Positions 1 to 7,409 of a stretch of 19,494 bases of DNA are shown piece by piece. The translations under genes and the position numbers were made by a program. The stretch is from an uncultured Chromatiaceae bacterium (GTDB lineage: Bacteria; Pseudomonadota; Gammaproteobacteria; Enterobacterales; Alteromonadaceae): NCBI GenBank assembly GCA_946482325.1, contig CAMLRA010000071.1, positions 1 to 19,494 on the forward strand, written 5' to 3'. How positions within the stretch are numbered: position 1 is the stretch's first letter; each line of letters starts with the position of its first letter. The notes under the pieces were generated by a model. That model saw only the letters and a program-made list of their open reading frames with translations, did not search any database and was not told the origin of the DNA.

Positions 1-8
1 ACAGACTG

Positions 9-740
9 TCAGAGCTTTAACATTTGCTCATCACTGAACAGCCCGGGCAGCGTTTCAAGGCCAAAATCCGTAAGATCTGGCGGACAAAAAAACTCTAAAC
101 GTTCACCGCTAAAGGGCTGGAAAAATGCCAGCTTTGTCGCGTGCAACAACAGTCTCGGCGCGGCCTGCTGCTGCGCTGTATCTGCATATATAGCATCACC
201 CAAAATCGGATGACCAAGGTGTTGCGAGTGTACCCGCAGCTGATGTGAGCGGCCCGTGATTGGTTTTAGCTGCAGCAGCGCTGAGTCATGGTTGTGCCAT
301 AAAGTGTGGTAGTAAGTGATCGCGGCTTTGCCGCTTGCTAAACAAACCTGATGGCGCGGTGCTGAATCTGCAGGCAGGTCTGGCACAGGCCCAAGCGGCA
401 CATCAATACAACCGGCTGCAGGCATCGGTACGCCGGCGACGCGGGCCAGATAAGTTTTGTCGATGCTGCGGCTCGCGAACTGTTGTTTCAGCGCCGCTTC
501 TGCTTTGCGGCGCAGTGCAAAAACCATCAGGCCTGAGGTTGCCATATCGAGCCGGTGAATCAGGTAAAGCTGAGGACACTGCGCGGCAAGGCGGGTCAGT
601 ACTGAGTCCTGCAGCGCTGGGGGGCGGCCCGGGTTACTCAGTAAACCGGACGGCTTTTCCACTACCAGCACATCTTTATCCTGAAAAAGGATTTTTGGCC
701 AGGGCGCTCCGGGTGGCTGGTACAAGTTTGTTCTGATCAA
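9..740 (-). CDS. RluA-type RNA pseudouridine synthase (paralogue 1)
   Basis: The product should isomerise specific uridines to pseudouridine in 23S rRNA and/or tRNA in the cytoplasm. The signature HRLDMATSG is present; its Asp (about residue 65) is the family nucleophile. The N-terminus (YQPPGAPW, then a VEKPSGLLSNPGR loop) and the later KPITGRSHQLRVH and GHPILGD motifs resemble E. coli RluA closely. The reading frame stays open upstream to 869, but those 43 residues are basic and look non-coding. I chose the TTG at 740 because an AAGGA Shine-Dalgarno lies about 9 nt before it and the protein then starts where RluA starts, giving 243 residues. It is transcribed away from a second RluA-type gene at 845. 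The middle segment that in RluA reads roughly DWPNRPKQK is different here, so substrate sites may differ. Family assignment is firm; the exact target is inference. Confidence 0.9.
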   Translation of the reverse strand: MIRTNLYQPPGAPWPKILFQDKDVLVVEKPSGLLSNPGRPPALQDSVLTRLAAQCPQLYLIHRLDMATSGLMVFALRRKAEAALKQQFASRSIDKTYLARVAGVPMPAAGCIDVPLGPVPDLPADSAPRHQVCLASGKAAITYYHTLWHNHDSALLQLKPITGRSHQLRVHSQHLGHPILGDAIYADTAQQQAAPRLLLHATKLAFFQPFSGERLEFFCPPDLTDFGLETLPGLFSDEQMLKL

Positions 741-844
741 GCGCTGATGTCCTTGGCGGAAAAAACGGGATTTTAGCGATTTTCTGGCGCAATGAAAGCG
801 CCCGGCTCTATAATGCCGCGTTTTGCTGTGCTGTGGAAATTTGC
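741..844. promoter_or_regulatory. Divergent promoter region between two RluA-type genes
   Basis: A perfect TATAAT (-10) lies at 809-814 on the plus strand and would give a leader of about 25 nt before the ATG at 845; no good -35 hexamer sits at 17 nt. On the minus strand, TTTCAT (792-797) and TAAAAT (770-775), 16 nt apart, could drive the gene starting at 740, whose AAGGA ribosome site is also here. The plus-strand -10 is convincing; the minus-strand promoter is weak. Confidence 0.5.
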
Positions 845-1513
845 ATGACTGATTTAACTGACCTCGCAATAGTGCCGGCCACGAATGAATCCTGGCAACT
901 GTTGGCGCAGGACGAAGATTTACTGGTGGTGTATAAACCGGCGCAGTTATTGACGGTGCCGGGCCGCCATCCGCTCAATCGTGATTGTCTGATAAGCCGG
1001 GTACAGCTTGAATTCCCGACTGCGCAGGTGGTGCACCGGCTGGACTATGATACTTCGGGCATAGTGCTGTTACCGCTGAATAAAAGAGCCTTGTCGCATC
1101 TGAGCAAACAGTTTCAGGCCCGCACTATCCAGAAGTATTATCAAGCGTTGGTGACCGGGGAGATTGCGTTGCAGGGGGACATTGACCTGCCCATTGCCGC
1201 TGATCCTGAGCACCGGCCTTTGTATAAAATCTGCCAGCACAGTGGCAAACCATCCCGCACTTTGTTTCAGCGCCTGCAGTATGACGCACAGCGTGACGTC
1301 AGCCGGGTGCTGTTAGAACCTGTGACGGGGCGGTCGCACCAGTTGCGGTTGCATCTGGCCAGCATCGGCCATCCTATTCTTGGGGATGTGTTTTACGCAC
1401 CGCAGGCGGTGCGTCAGGCGACAGCGCGTTTGTGTCTGCATGCCTGTCAAATCCGCTTCCAGCATCCGACGACTGACACCGGGTGCCAGTTTGAATTCGC
1501 AGCCGCGTTTTAA
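845..1513 (+). CDS. RluA-type RNA pseudouridine synthase (paralogue 2)
   Basis: This is a second pseudouridine synthase of the RluA family. It contains HRLDYDTSG, with the presumed nucleophilic Asp at about residue 67, then VTGRSHQLRLH and GHPILGD. The segment LPIAADPEHRPLYKI resembles the corresponding part of E. coli RluA (23S U746 and tRNA U32 enzyme) better than the divergent neighbour does, so this may be the functional RluA counterpart. I chose the ATG at 845, with GGAA six nt upstream and a TATAAT at 809; an in-frame GTG at 833 would add four residues. The protein is 222 residues, a normal RluA length, with no S4 RNA-binding domain. Its stop overlaps the stop of the convergent rhombosortase gene (TTAA at 1510-1513). 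The family is certain; the target nucleotide is not. Confidence 0.9.
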   Translation: MTDLTDLAIVPATNESWQLLAQDEDLLVVYKPAQLLTVPGRHPLNRDCLISRVQLEFPTAQVVHRLDYDTSGIVLLPLNKRALSHLSKQFQARTIQKYYQALVTGEIALQGDIDLPIAADPEHRPLYKICQHSGKPSRTLFQRLQYDAQRDVSRVLLEPVTGRSHQLRLHLASIGHPILGDVFYAPQAVRQATARLCLHACQIRFQHPTTDTGCQFEFAAAF

Positions 1514-2106
1514 GCTGGTTTCGACGGATAAAACTGCTGATAACTCAGCAGCAGTACAAATAATGTCAGGCCGGTGATAGCGCCGTACAGATGCGCGTCA
1601 ACGGCCACATCCGCTTCAATCAACATCACCAAATCATTGCTGGCACCTTGCCATTGTTCCCAGCCCACTTTTGCCGCAACCCCGGTCAGGATTAGCCAGC
1701 CACTGGACCAATGCCGCCGCACATCTTCACAGGCGCCGTAAACCAACAGGGCGTGCAACCAGCCGGACAAACCGACATAAAGGCCGATTGCCGGACTCCA
1801 AAACAACAACGCAAGGCTGATCAGTACAAAGCCGGCAAACACTAAAAAGGCAAAAGCGCAGGAGCGGTAATAATTGCCATGCAGCATGATGATGACGACC
1901 AGACCTGCCAGATTCATCAGGAGATGCCAGCTGTTTGTATGCAGCAGGTGAGCGCTCCACAATCGCCACCATTCACCTGCCAAAATAGCCTGGCGATCAA
2001 ACTGCAGCCAGGGCGTGACATCATCATTAAAAACAGCAAAAACGCACATCAGCAGTGCGAGGGCAACAGGTGCATAACAGGCAGAAAGCAGTGCAGAAAA
2101 CTTCAA
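1510..2106 (-). CDS. rrtA: Rhombosortase (rhomboid-family intramembrane serine protease)
   Basis: This is an inner-membrane serine protease of the rhomboid clan. It has about six hydrophobic segments, an early GEWWRLWSAHLLHTNSWHLL motif, the catalytic Ser in YVGLSGWLHALL (residue about 114) and the catalytic His in VDAHLYGAI (about 172). The GEWWR..HxxH..HLxxN block, the short chain (198 residues) and the GLSG spacing match the rhombosortase subfamily, which is known to cleave proteins bearing a C-terminal GlyGly-CTERM tag before their surface delivery. The frame is open to a TTG at 2124, but the TTG at 2106 has GGGGA six nt upstream, so I prefer it. It is convergent with the RluA-type gene and divergent from ggt. 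No GlyGly-CTERM protein is encoded in this window, so its substrates must lie elsewhere. Confidence 0.85.
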   Translation of the reverse strand: MKFSALLSACYAPVALALLMCVFAVFNDDVTPWLQFDRQAILAGEWWRLWSAHLLHTNSWHLLMNLAGLVVIIMLHGNYYRSCAFAFLVFAGFVLISLALLFWSPAIGLYVGLSGWLHALLVYGACEDVRRHWSSGWLILTGVAAKVGWEQWQGASNDLVMLIEADVAVDAHLYGAITGLTLFVLLLSYQQFYPSKPA

Positions 2107-2221
2107 GATCAATCCCCGGCGCAAAAACAGTCAGCAGTGTAACGCAATTGTGGCACTGGTTTTAACTGATTTACGCACAATGCGCCAGTCTGCGGCCAAT
2201 GACAAGGGCAAACTGGCGGCT

Positions 2222-2242
2222 GGCATTGCGTAAGGCATTGCG
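2222..2242. repeat. Short direct repeat upstream of ggt
   Basis: GGCATTGCG occurs twice, at 2222-2230 and 2234-2242, a 12-nt period close to one helical turn. It lies in the divergent region between rrtA and ggt. A weak promoter-like pair follows (TTGCGT near 2226, TATGGT 18 nt later). It could be an activator site or chance; if the promoter is real, ggt must start at 2286 rather than 2199. Confidence 0.3.
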
Positions 2243-2285
2243 AGTACGTTATGGTACTTTTTTTGACTCTGAGTTGTATCCGCTT

Positions 2286-4043
2286 ATGTCTTATTTTCCT
2301 CGCGCCCGTGCTTTGATGTTATGCAGTGCGCTGGCCAGTGTTTTGATCAGCTGGGCTGCACCATTGCAGGCGGCTAACCAGCAGGATCCGGAAGCCGCGA
2401 CCGGCTTAGTTCGTAAACAGCAGGTTAGTACCAAAGAGTTTATGGTGGTATCGGCCAATCCTTATGCGACGGAGGCCGGCTATCAGATGCTCAAGCAAGG
2501 GGGGAGCGCTGTAGATGCGGCTATTGCGGTACAACTGGTGCTTGGATTGGTCGAACCGCAAAGTTCAGGGATTGGCGGTGGGTTGTTTATGCTGGCCTGG
2601 CAGGATCAAACCAAAACACTGCACACGCTGGATGGCCGTGAAACTGCGCCGGCCGCCGCGACGCCGGACTGGTTTGTACAAAATGGGAAATTGCTGAGCT
2701 GGCCACAGGCTTTTGTTGGTGGCAAAGCCGTCGGCACGCCAGGTGTGATTGCCGCACTGGCACAATCGCATCAAAAATTTGGCAAGCTGGCATGGGCCGA
2801 GTTGTTTAAGCCGGCGATTCTACTTGCTGAACAAGGCTTTAAAGTGTCACCGCGGCTGCATATGTTACTCGCCGGCAGTCAACATCCGGGGTTAAAGCAA
2901 TTTAGCAGCAGCCGGGAGTATTTTTTCCCGGACGGTCAGCCACTGCCTGTGGGTTTTGTGCGAAAAAACCCGGCTTACGCGACCCTATTAACGGCGATAG
3001 CAACCAAAGGCCCCGCCGCTTTTTATCAGGGCGAGAATGCCAAAGCCATTTTACAGGCAGTGAACCAGGCGAGTATTAATCCCGGTAGTATGACCCTGGC
3101 CGATATCAGCGGCTACCAGCCGGTCTGGCGCGACCCAATCTGTGCGCCATATCGCGCTTTTAAAGTTTGTGGCATGGCGCCACCCAGTTCCGGCAGTATC
3201 GCCGTGCTGCAAATTCTCGGTATTTTAAATCAGTTTGAAGTCAGCAAACTCAAGCCCGAGTCGGCAGCTGCTGTGCACTTAATCAGTCAGGCCAGCCGGC
3301 TGGCCTTTGCGGATCGCGAGCGTTATGCCGCAGATCCGGCTTTTAGTCCGGTGCCGGTAAAAGGCTTGCTGGCGGCTGATTACTTAAAACAACGTGCGGC
3401 GCAGATTGATCTGAAAGCCGACAATCAGCACATTACCGCAGGCGTGCCAGAAGGTGCTGTGCCACTTGGTGAGGCGAAAGCGCCGGAATATGCCAATACC
3501 AGCCATTTGTCGGTGGTAGACAAGGACGGCAATGCCGTCAGTATGACCACCAGTATCGAAAATGCTTTTGGATCTGGCCTGATGGTCAATGGTTATCTGT
3601 TGAATAACCAACTGACGGATTTTTCGTTGCAAGCCCGTGACAACGGTTTGTGGGTGGCCAACCGGGTAGAAGCGGGTAAAAGGCCGCGTTCGTCGATGGC
3701 GCCTATGCTGGTGTTTAATCAGCAAGGTCAGCTACAGATGATTGCCGGCTCGCCCGGTGGCAGCCGTATCATCAATTATGTTGCACAGTCATTGGTTGCG
3801 ATGATTGACTGGCAAATGGGCCCGCAACAAGCTGCCGATTTGGCAAAATTTACCCATCGCAACGATGTGCTGGCGATAGAAGAAGGTACGCCTTTGGTGC
3901 ACTTGACCGGTCAGTTACAGGAAATGGGCTATCAGGTGCGTACCGGTGAACTGAACAGTGGCCTGCATCTGATTAAACGGGCAGGGGCGTTATGGCAGGC
4001 CGGGGCGGACCCCCGGCGTGAGGGTTTGGCAAAAGGCCAATAA
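2286..4043 (+). CDS. ggt: Gamma-glutamyltransferase, periplasmic
   Basis: This enzyme hydrolyses or transfers the gamma-glutamyl group of glutathione and related compounds in the periplasm. It is made as a proenzyme that cuts itself before a threonine. The catalytic Thr is in YANTSHLSVVD (Thr405 counting from this start), so a large subunit of about 375 residues and a small one of about 180 are expected. Other family marks are QSSGIGGGLFML near the N-terminus and SPGGSRII in the small subunit. The frame is open from an ATG at 2199, but the added residues are basic and unlike a signal peptide. The ATG at 2286 gives a clean one (arginines, then LMLCSALASVLISWAAPLQA, likely cut near residue 29). 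The Shine-Dalgarno of this start is poor. A crotonase gene follows after 33 nt, probably in the same transcript. Confidence 0.95.
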   Translation: MSYFPRARALMLCSALASVLISWAAPLQAANQQDPEAATGLVRKQQVSTKEFMVVSANPYATEAGYQMLKQGGSAVDAAIAVQLVLGLVEPQSSGIGGGLFMLAWQDQTKTLHTLDGRETAPAAATPDWFVQNGKLLSWPQAFVGGKAVGTPGVIAALAQSHQKFGKLAWAELFKPAILLAEQGFKVSPRLHMLLAGSQHPGLKQFSSSREYFFPDGQPLPVGFVRKNPAYATLLTAIATKGPAAFYQGENAKAILQAVNQASINPGSMTLADISGYQPVWRDPICAPYRAFKVCGMAPPSSGSIAVLQILGILNQFEVSKLKPESAAAVHLISQASRLAFADRERYAADPAFSPVPVKGLLAADYLKQRAAQIDLKADNQHITAGVPEGAVPLGEAKAPEYANTSHLSVVDKDGNAVSMTTSIENAFGSGLMVNGYLLNNQLTDFSLQARDNGLWVANRVEAGKRPRSSMAPMLVFNQQGQLQMIAGSPGGSRIINYVAQSLVAMIDWQMGPQQAADLAKFTHRNDVLAIEEGTPLVHLTGQLQEMGYQVRTGELNSGLHLIKRAGALWQAGADPRREGLAKGQ

Positions 4044-4076
4044 TACCCGACTGGTTTTGATGATAGGAATGAATGA

Positions 4077-4814
4077 ATGACCGTGATGATCACTCAGACA
4101 GATGGCGTGATGACACTGACACTGGCGCGCCTGGAAAAGAAAAATGCGTTATCAGCGCAGATGTACCAACAACTCAGTCAGGCGCTGATTGACGCTGCTG
4201 CCGATCCACTGTGTCGGGTAGTGCTGCTGACTGGAGGGGCTGATTGTTTTTGTGCCGGCAACGATTTAGCGGACTTTCTGGCCGGCGGTAGCCTGAATCA
4301 CGAACATCCAACGGTACAGTTTTTACATCTGTTGTCGCAATTTGAAAAACCGCTGATTGCTGCAGTTGCCGGCCTGGCGATCGGTATCGGCACCACTGCG
4401 TTGTTGCATTGTGATCTGGTATATGCAACTGCGTCTGCACGTTTTCAGATGCCGTTTACCAGTTTAGGTTTATGCCCGGAGGCTGCTTCCAGCCTGTTAT
4501 TGCCTCGGTTGGTCGGATATCAGCGTGCCGCACAGTATTTGCTGTTGGGCGAGGCCTTTGATGGTGAACAAGCGCGGCAAATGGGGTTAGTGAATGAAGT
4601 GGTCGCAGCGGCTGATTTGTTGGCGCTGGCGCAGCAAAAAGCGCTGCAGCTGGCCGGGTTGCCAGCGGTCGCCGTGCAGCAATCAAAACGCCTGCTTAAA
4701 CAACCTTTGCAGCAACAGGTCCAGCATGTATTACATCAGGAACTGGCGGAATTTGAGCAATTGCTGCACAGCGACGATTGCAAAGCTGCGCTACAACGCT
4801 TCTTCCAGCGCTGA
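4077..4814 (+). CDS. Enoyl-CoA hydratase/isomerase (crotonase) family protein
   Basis: This crotonase-fold enzyme acts on an acyl-CoA thioester in the cytoplasm. Family features are FCAGNDLADF (oxyanion-hole strand, residues about 58-67), KPLIAAVAGLAIGIGTTALLHCD (about 91-113) and the MGLVNEVV segment. The two glutamates used by true hydratases are missing: the GGCEL-type position is Thr and the PEI-type position is Phe. Instead a Glu is present in CPEAASS (residue 135), where peroxisomal-type delta3-delta2-enoyl-CoA isomerases (ECI2/PECI) carry their catalytic acid. I therefore infer an isomerase rather than a hydratase. At 245 residues it has normal length. The start has AGGA 8 nt upstream. 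It lies 33 nt after ggt with no terminator between, yet no metabolic link is obvious. It is convergent with the lipoprotein gene, 10 nt away. Confidence 0.88.
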   Translation: MTVMITQTDGVMTLTLARLEKKNALSAQMYQQLSQALIDAAADPLCRVVLLTGGADCFCAGNDLADFLAGGSLNHEHPTVQFLHLLSQFEKPLIAAVAGLAIGIGTTALLHCDLVYATASARFQMPFTSLGLCPEAASSLLLPRLVGYQRAAQYLLLGEAFDGEQARQMGLVNEVVAAADLLALAQQKALQLAGLPAVAVQQSKRLLKQPLQQQVQHVLHQELAEFEQLLHSDDCKAALQRFFQR

Positions 4815-4824
4815 GGCGCCTGAC

Positions 4825-5331
4825 TCAGATATCAGTTCTGGCGAAGGGGTCGTCTTTAATTACGGCGACCTGCCACTTCCCGTTATGTTTTTCCATTTTC
4901 ACCATCCGCATATGCACGACTTTAGCGTCATCTTTCATACCGGTAAAAATCAGCATCACATCGGCCCGGTCTGTGTAAAATTCGCGGACGTTTTTGTTGG
5001 TGTCCTCTATGGTAATTTCAACTTTATCAAAGCTCATATTCAGCAATGTTCTGCCAACCGCTTTACCGGATGAATAACCATCCAAGACCCGGCGTAAAGT
5101 AGGCACCGCATGCCGCTTGGCCTCTTTGATATCGTTATCCACCAGAATAGCTTCGAAAAAATCAACTGCGGTCAGCTCCGGCGAGTCTGTCGCTGTTGCG
5201 GCAGAGCCCGCCACTGCCTGCATCGCCGGTTCTGAACTGGCTGCCGGTGCGGCCGGAGTGGAGTCGCCACAGGCACTGAGCATCGTCAGTGCCGCCATAC
5301 CGCTAAAAAAATTCCAAAACTTTTTATTCAC
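4825..5331 (-). CDS. Putative lipoprotein of unknown function
   Basis: The predicted product is a 168-residue lipoprotein. A short basic start (VNKKFW) leads into a hydrophobic stretch and the lipobox LSAC, with the lipidated Cys at residue 21 and Gly at +2, so outer-membrane sorting is expected. An Ala/Pro/Ser-rich linker follows to about residue 50. The remaining domain (AVDFFEAILVDNDIKEAKRH to the end) suggests a small alpha/beta fold of the DUF4878/NTF2-like kind: a helical start, then paired strands ending in NGKWQVAVIKDDPF. I recognise no catalytic motif. The frame is open to 5430, but GTG at 5331 is chosen because it places the signal peptide correctly and an AGG-containing site lies about 10 nt upstream. 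The cysK terminator separates it from cysK, so it needs its own promoter, which I could not identify. Function unknown. Confidence 0.8.
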   Translation of the reverse strand: MNKKFWNFFSGMAALTMLSACGDSTPAAPAASSEPAMQAVAGSAATATDSPELTAVDFFEAILVDNDIKEAKRHAVPTLRRVLDGYSSGKAVGRTLLNMSFDKVEITIEDTNKNVREFYTDRADVMLIFTGMKDDAKVVHMRMVKMEKHNGKWQVAVIKDDPFARTDI

Positions 5332-5416
5332 TTCGCTACTACCTTTTGCCGCCGAAACCGGCAGTTTTTTGCTGCAAGTTCCTGCAGTGTGCGGCGCTGC
5401 GCTTGTGCTGTAAAGC

Positions 5417-5454
5417 AAAAAAGGCTGCACTAGTGCTAATAGTGCAGCCTTTTT
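5417..5454. terminator. Bidirectional intrinsic terminator downstream of cysK
   Basis: Perfect 10-bp arms GGCTGCACTA (5423-5432) and TAGTGCAGCC (5440-5449) enclose a 7-nt loop. They are flanked by A6 on one side and T5 on the other, so the hairpin works in both directions. On the minus strand it lies just after the cysK stop and ends in T6. Confidence 0.93.
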
Positions 5455-5472
5455 ATTCTGAAACCATTAAGC

Positions 5473-6441
5473 TCAGGCTTGCAGCTCAGCCTCTGTAAAC
5501 ACATCGGCGAACAGGGCACTGGATAAATAACGTTCAGCAGACGATGGCAGGATCACCACAATGTTTTTGCCGGCAAACTCCGGCGACTCCGCCAGACGTT
5601 TGGCAGCAACCACTGCCGCTCCAGACGAAATACCGGCCAGAATGCCTTCTTCTTTCATCAGGCGGTGCGCCATGGCGATAGCGTCGTCATTGCTGACTTT
5701 CTCCACGCGGTCGAGTAATTCCAAATCCAGATTACCCGGGATAAAACCAGCGCCAATGCCCTGAATTTTGTGCGGGCCTGGTTTTATTTCTTCGCCAGCA
5801 AGTTTCTGACTGATCACCGGTGAATCGGCTGGCTCAACAGCCACGCTGATCAGCGGATGTTTTTTCTCCAGTTTGATGTAACGGCTCACCCCGGTGATAG
5901 TGCCGCCGGTGCCGACACCGGCAACAAACACATCGATGTTACCGTCGGTATCGTTCCAAATCTCCGGGCCAGTAGTTTCAAAGTGAATTTGTGGGTTAGC
6001 CGGGTTTTCAAACTGCTGTAACAACAGATACTTGTCTGGATCTGATGCCTGAATTTCTTTTGCTTTCTCAATAGCGCCTTTCATCCCCTTGGCACCTTCA
6101 GTCAGCACCAGGTTGGCCCCCAGAGCTTTGAGCAGCTTACGGCGCTCTAAACTCATAGTCGCAGGCATCGTCAGTGTCAGCGGGTAACCACGGCTTGCCG
6201 CCACAAATGCCAGTGCAATACCGGTGTTACCTGAGGTTGGTTCAATCAGTTCTTTGCCAGGGCCTAACAAGCCTTTTTTCTCTGCATCCCAAATCAGCGC
6301 CGCGCCTAAGCGACACTTCACGCTGAAGCTCGGGTTGCGTGCTTCAATTTTGGCGTAGACGTTGCCACCGGTGACGCGTTTTAATTTGACCAGCGGTGTG
6401 CGGCCGATTGACAATGAGTTGTCTTCATAAATGTTTGCCAT
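5473..6441 (-). CDS. cysK: Cysteine synthase A (O-acetylserine sulfhydrylase)
   Basis: This PLP-dependent cytoplasmic enzyme makes L-cysteine from O-acetylserine and sulfide. The PLP lysine is K42 in NPSFSVKCR, the same position as in E. coli CysK. TSGNTG (residues 69-74) is the substrate loop, and GTGGT in the middle of the chain binds the PLP phosphate. At 322 residues it is within one residue of E. coli CysK and aligns along its length. The N-terminus [18 protein letters not shown] is typical of CysK rather than CysM. The ATG has GGAG 7 nt upstream. The gene is monocistronic: a strong terminator follows, and the upstream region is shared with the divergent MoxR gene and is rich in ATAAC/TTATA repeats. 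CysB control is plausible but not shown. Confidence 0.96.
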   Translation of the reverse strand: MANIYEDNSLSIGRTPLVKLKRVTGGNVYAKIEARNPSFSVKCRLGAALIWDAEKKGLLGPGKELIEPTSGNTGIALAFVAASRGYPLTLTMPATMSLERRKLLKALGANLVLTEGAKGMKGAIEKAKEIQASDPDKYLLLQQFENPANPQIHFETTGPEIWNDTDGNIDVFVAGVGTGGTITGVSRYIKLEKKHPLISVAVEPADSPVISQKLAGEEIKPGPHKIQGIGAGFIPGNLDLELLDRVEKVSNDDAIAMAHRLMKEEGILAGISSGAAVVAAKRLAESPEFAGKNIVVILPSSAERYLSSALFADVFTEAELQA

Positions 6442-6566
6442 ACAGAGCTCCAGACAGACAAAGAATTTGGCTCAGCATAACCGCTGATTTAAAAAACGAA
6501 AGTAGCGTTTTGATATAAGTTATATGACTTAATGTTATAAGCGTCCAAAGCGAATTTGAGGCATCC
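6442..6566. promoter_or_regulatory. Divergent promoter region between cysK and the MoxR-type gene
   Basis: The region is AT-rich. A perfect palindrome ATATAAGTTATAT lies at 6513-6525, and a looser CTTA...TAAG inverted repeat spans 6528-6541. On the plus strand TTGATA (6510-6515) and TGTTAT (6533-6538) are 17 nt apart and could drive the MoxR gene, which also has GAGG at 6558-6561. On the minus strand TATAAC (complement of 6519-6524), with TTGGAC 18 nt upstream, could drive cysK. The two promoters would overlap, with the palindrome inside both. A CysB or other LysR-type operator is possible. Promoter assignments are moderate at best. Confidence 0.5.
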
Positions 6567-7409
6567 ATGCGTTTTCAAAGTAATGACTCTTATATAGTGA
6601 CGCCTGAGTTGGCGCTTGCGGTAAACGCCGCAGTCACTTTACAAAAACCGTTATTAATCAAAGGTGAGCCAGGCACAGGTAAAACTGAGCTGGCCAAAGC
6701 GCTGGCCGCAGCACTAGACACCGAATTACTGCAATGGCACATCAAATCAACCACCAAGGCGCAGCAGGGCTTGTATGAGTATGATGCTGTATCGCGCTTG
6801 CGCGACAGTCAGCTCGGTGATGCGCGCGTGCATGACATCGCCAATTACATCAAACCCGGTAAGTTATGGCAGGCCTTTACTGCCGATAAACGCCCGGTGC
6901 TGTTGATTGATGAAATCGATAAGGCTGATATCGAATTCCCGAATGACCTGTTACACGAACTGGATCAGATGGCCTTTGATGTCTATGAGACCGGTCAAAC
7001 GGTGCGCGCCGCCCAGCGTCCGGTGGTGATTATTACCTCCAACAACGAAAAAGAGCTGCCGGATGCGTTTTTGCGCCGCTGTTTTTTCCATTACATCCGC
7101 TTTCCCGATGCCGATGCGCTGGAGCGGATTGTTGATGTGCATTTACCCGGTTTATCCAAGCAACTGCTGAGTGAAGCGCTGCAAAGTTTTTTTGGTTTGC
7201 GTGAACTGCCGGCGCTGAAGAAAAAACCGTCGACTTCTGAGCTGATTGATTGGCTACGGCTATTGCTCGCTGAGCAAGTGACACCGGAACAGCTGAAGCA
7301 AAGCCGTGAGACCGGCGGTTTAATGCCATTATTTGGCGCTTTGCTGAAAAACGAACAAGATGTGGCTTTGGTAGAAAAATTGCTGTTTATGGCCAAAAGG
7401 GCGCGCTGA
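6567..7409 (+). CDS. MoxR-type AAA+ ATPase
   Basis: This cytoplasmic ATPase belongs to the MoxR branch of AAA+ proteins, which are thought to act as chaperones that insert cofactors or remodel VWA-domain partners. Visible motifs are Walker A GEPGTGKT (residues 33-40), Walker B VLLIDEID (111-118), sensor 1 IITSNN (155-160) and the arginine pair LRRC (169-172). The C-terminal part is the helical lid; total length is 280 residues, normal for the family. The start has GAGG 5 nt upstream. Its stop codon shares one base with the start of the VWA gene (TGATG), so the two are translationally coupled, as is usual for MoxR-CoxE pairs. No CO dehydrogenase genes are nearby, so the CoxD role should not be assumed. 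The client of this pair is unknown. Confidence 0.92.
   Translation: MRFQSNDSYIVTPELALAVNAAVTLQKPLLIKGEPGTGKTELAKALAAALDTELLQWHIKSTTKAQQGLYEYDAVSRLRDSQLGDARVHDIANYIKPGKLWQAFTADKRPVLLIDEIDKADIEFPNDLLHELDQMAFDVYETGQTVRAAQRPVVIITSNNEKELPDAFLRRCFFHYIRFPDADALERIVDVHLPGLSKQLLSEALQSFFGLRELPALKKKPSTSELIDWLRLLLAEQVTPEQLKQSRETGGLMPLFGALLKNEQDVALVEKLLFMAKRAR

Noticed and set aside
335..736. 133-codon open frame on the plus strand
   Set aside because: It lies entirely opposite the RluA-type gene on the minus strand, whose catalytic motifs are intact; no ribosome site or family resemblance.
4800..4825. Short inverted repeat CTGAG...CTCAG between the crotonase and lipoprotein genes as a terminator
   Set aside because: Only 5 bp of stem and no T run on either strand.
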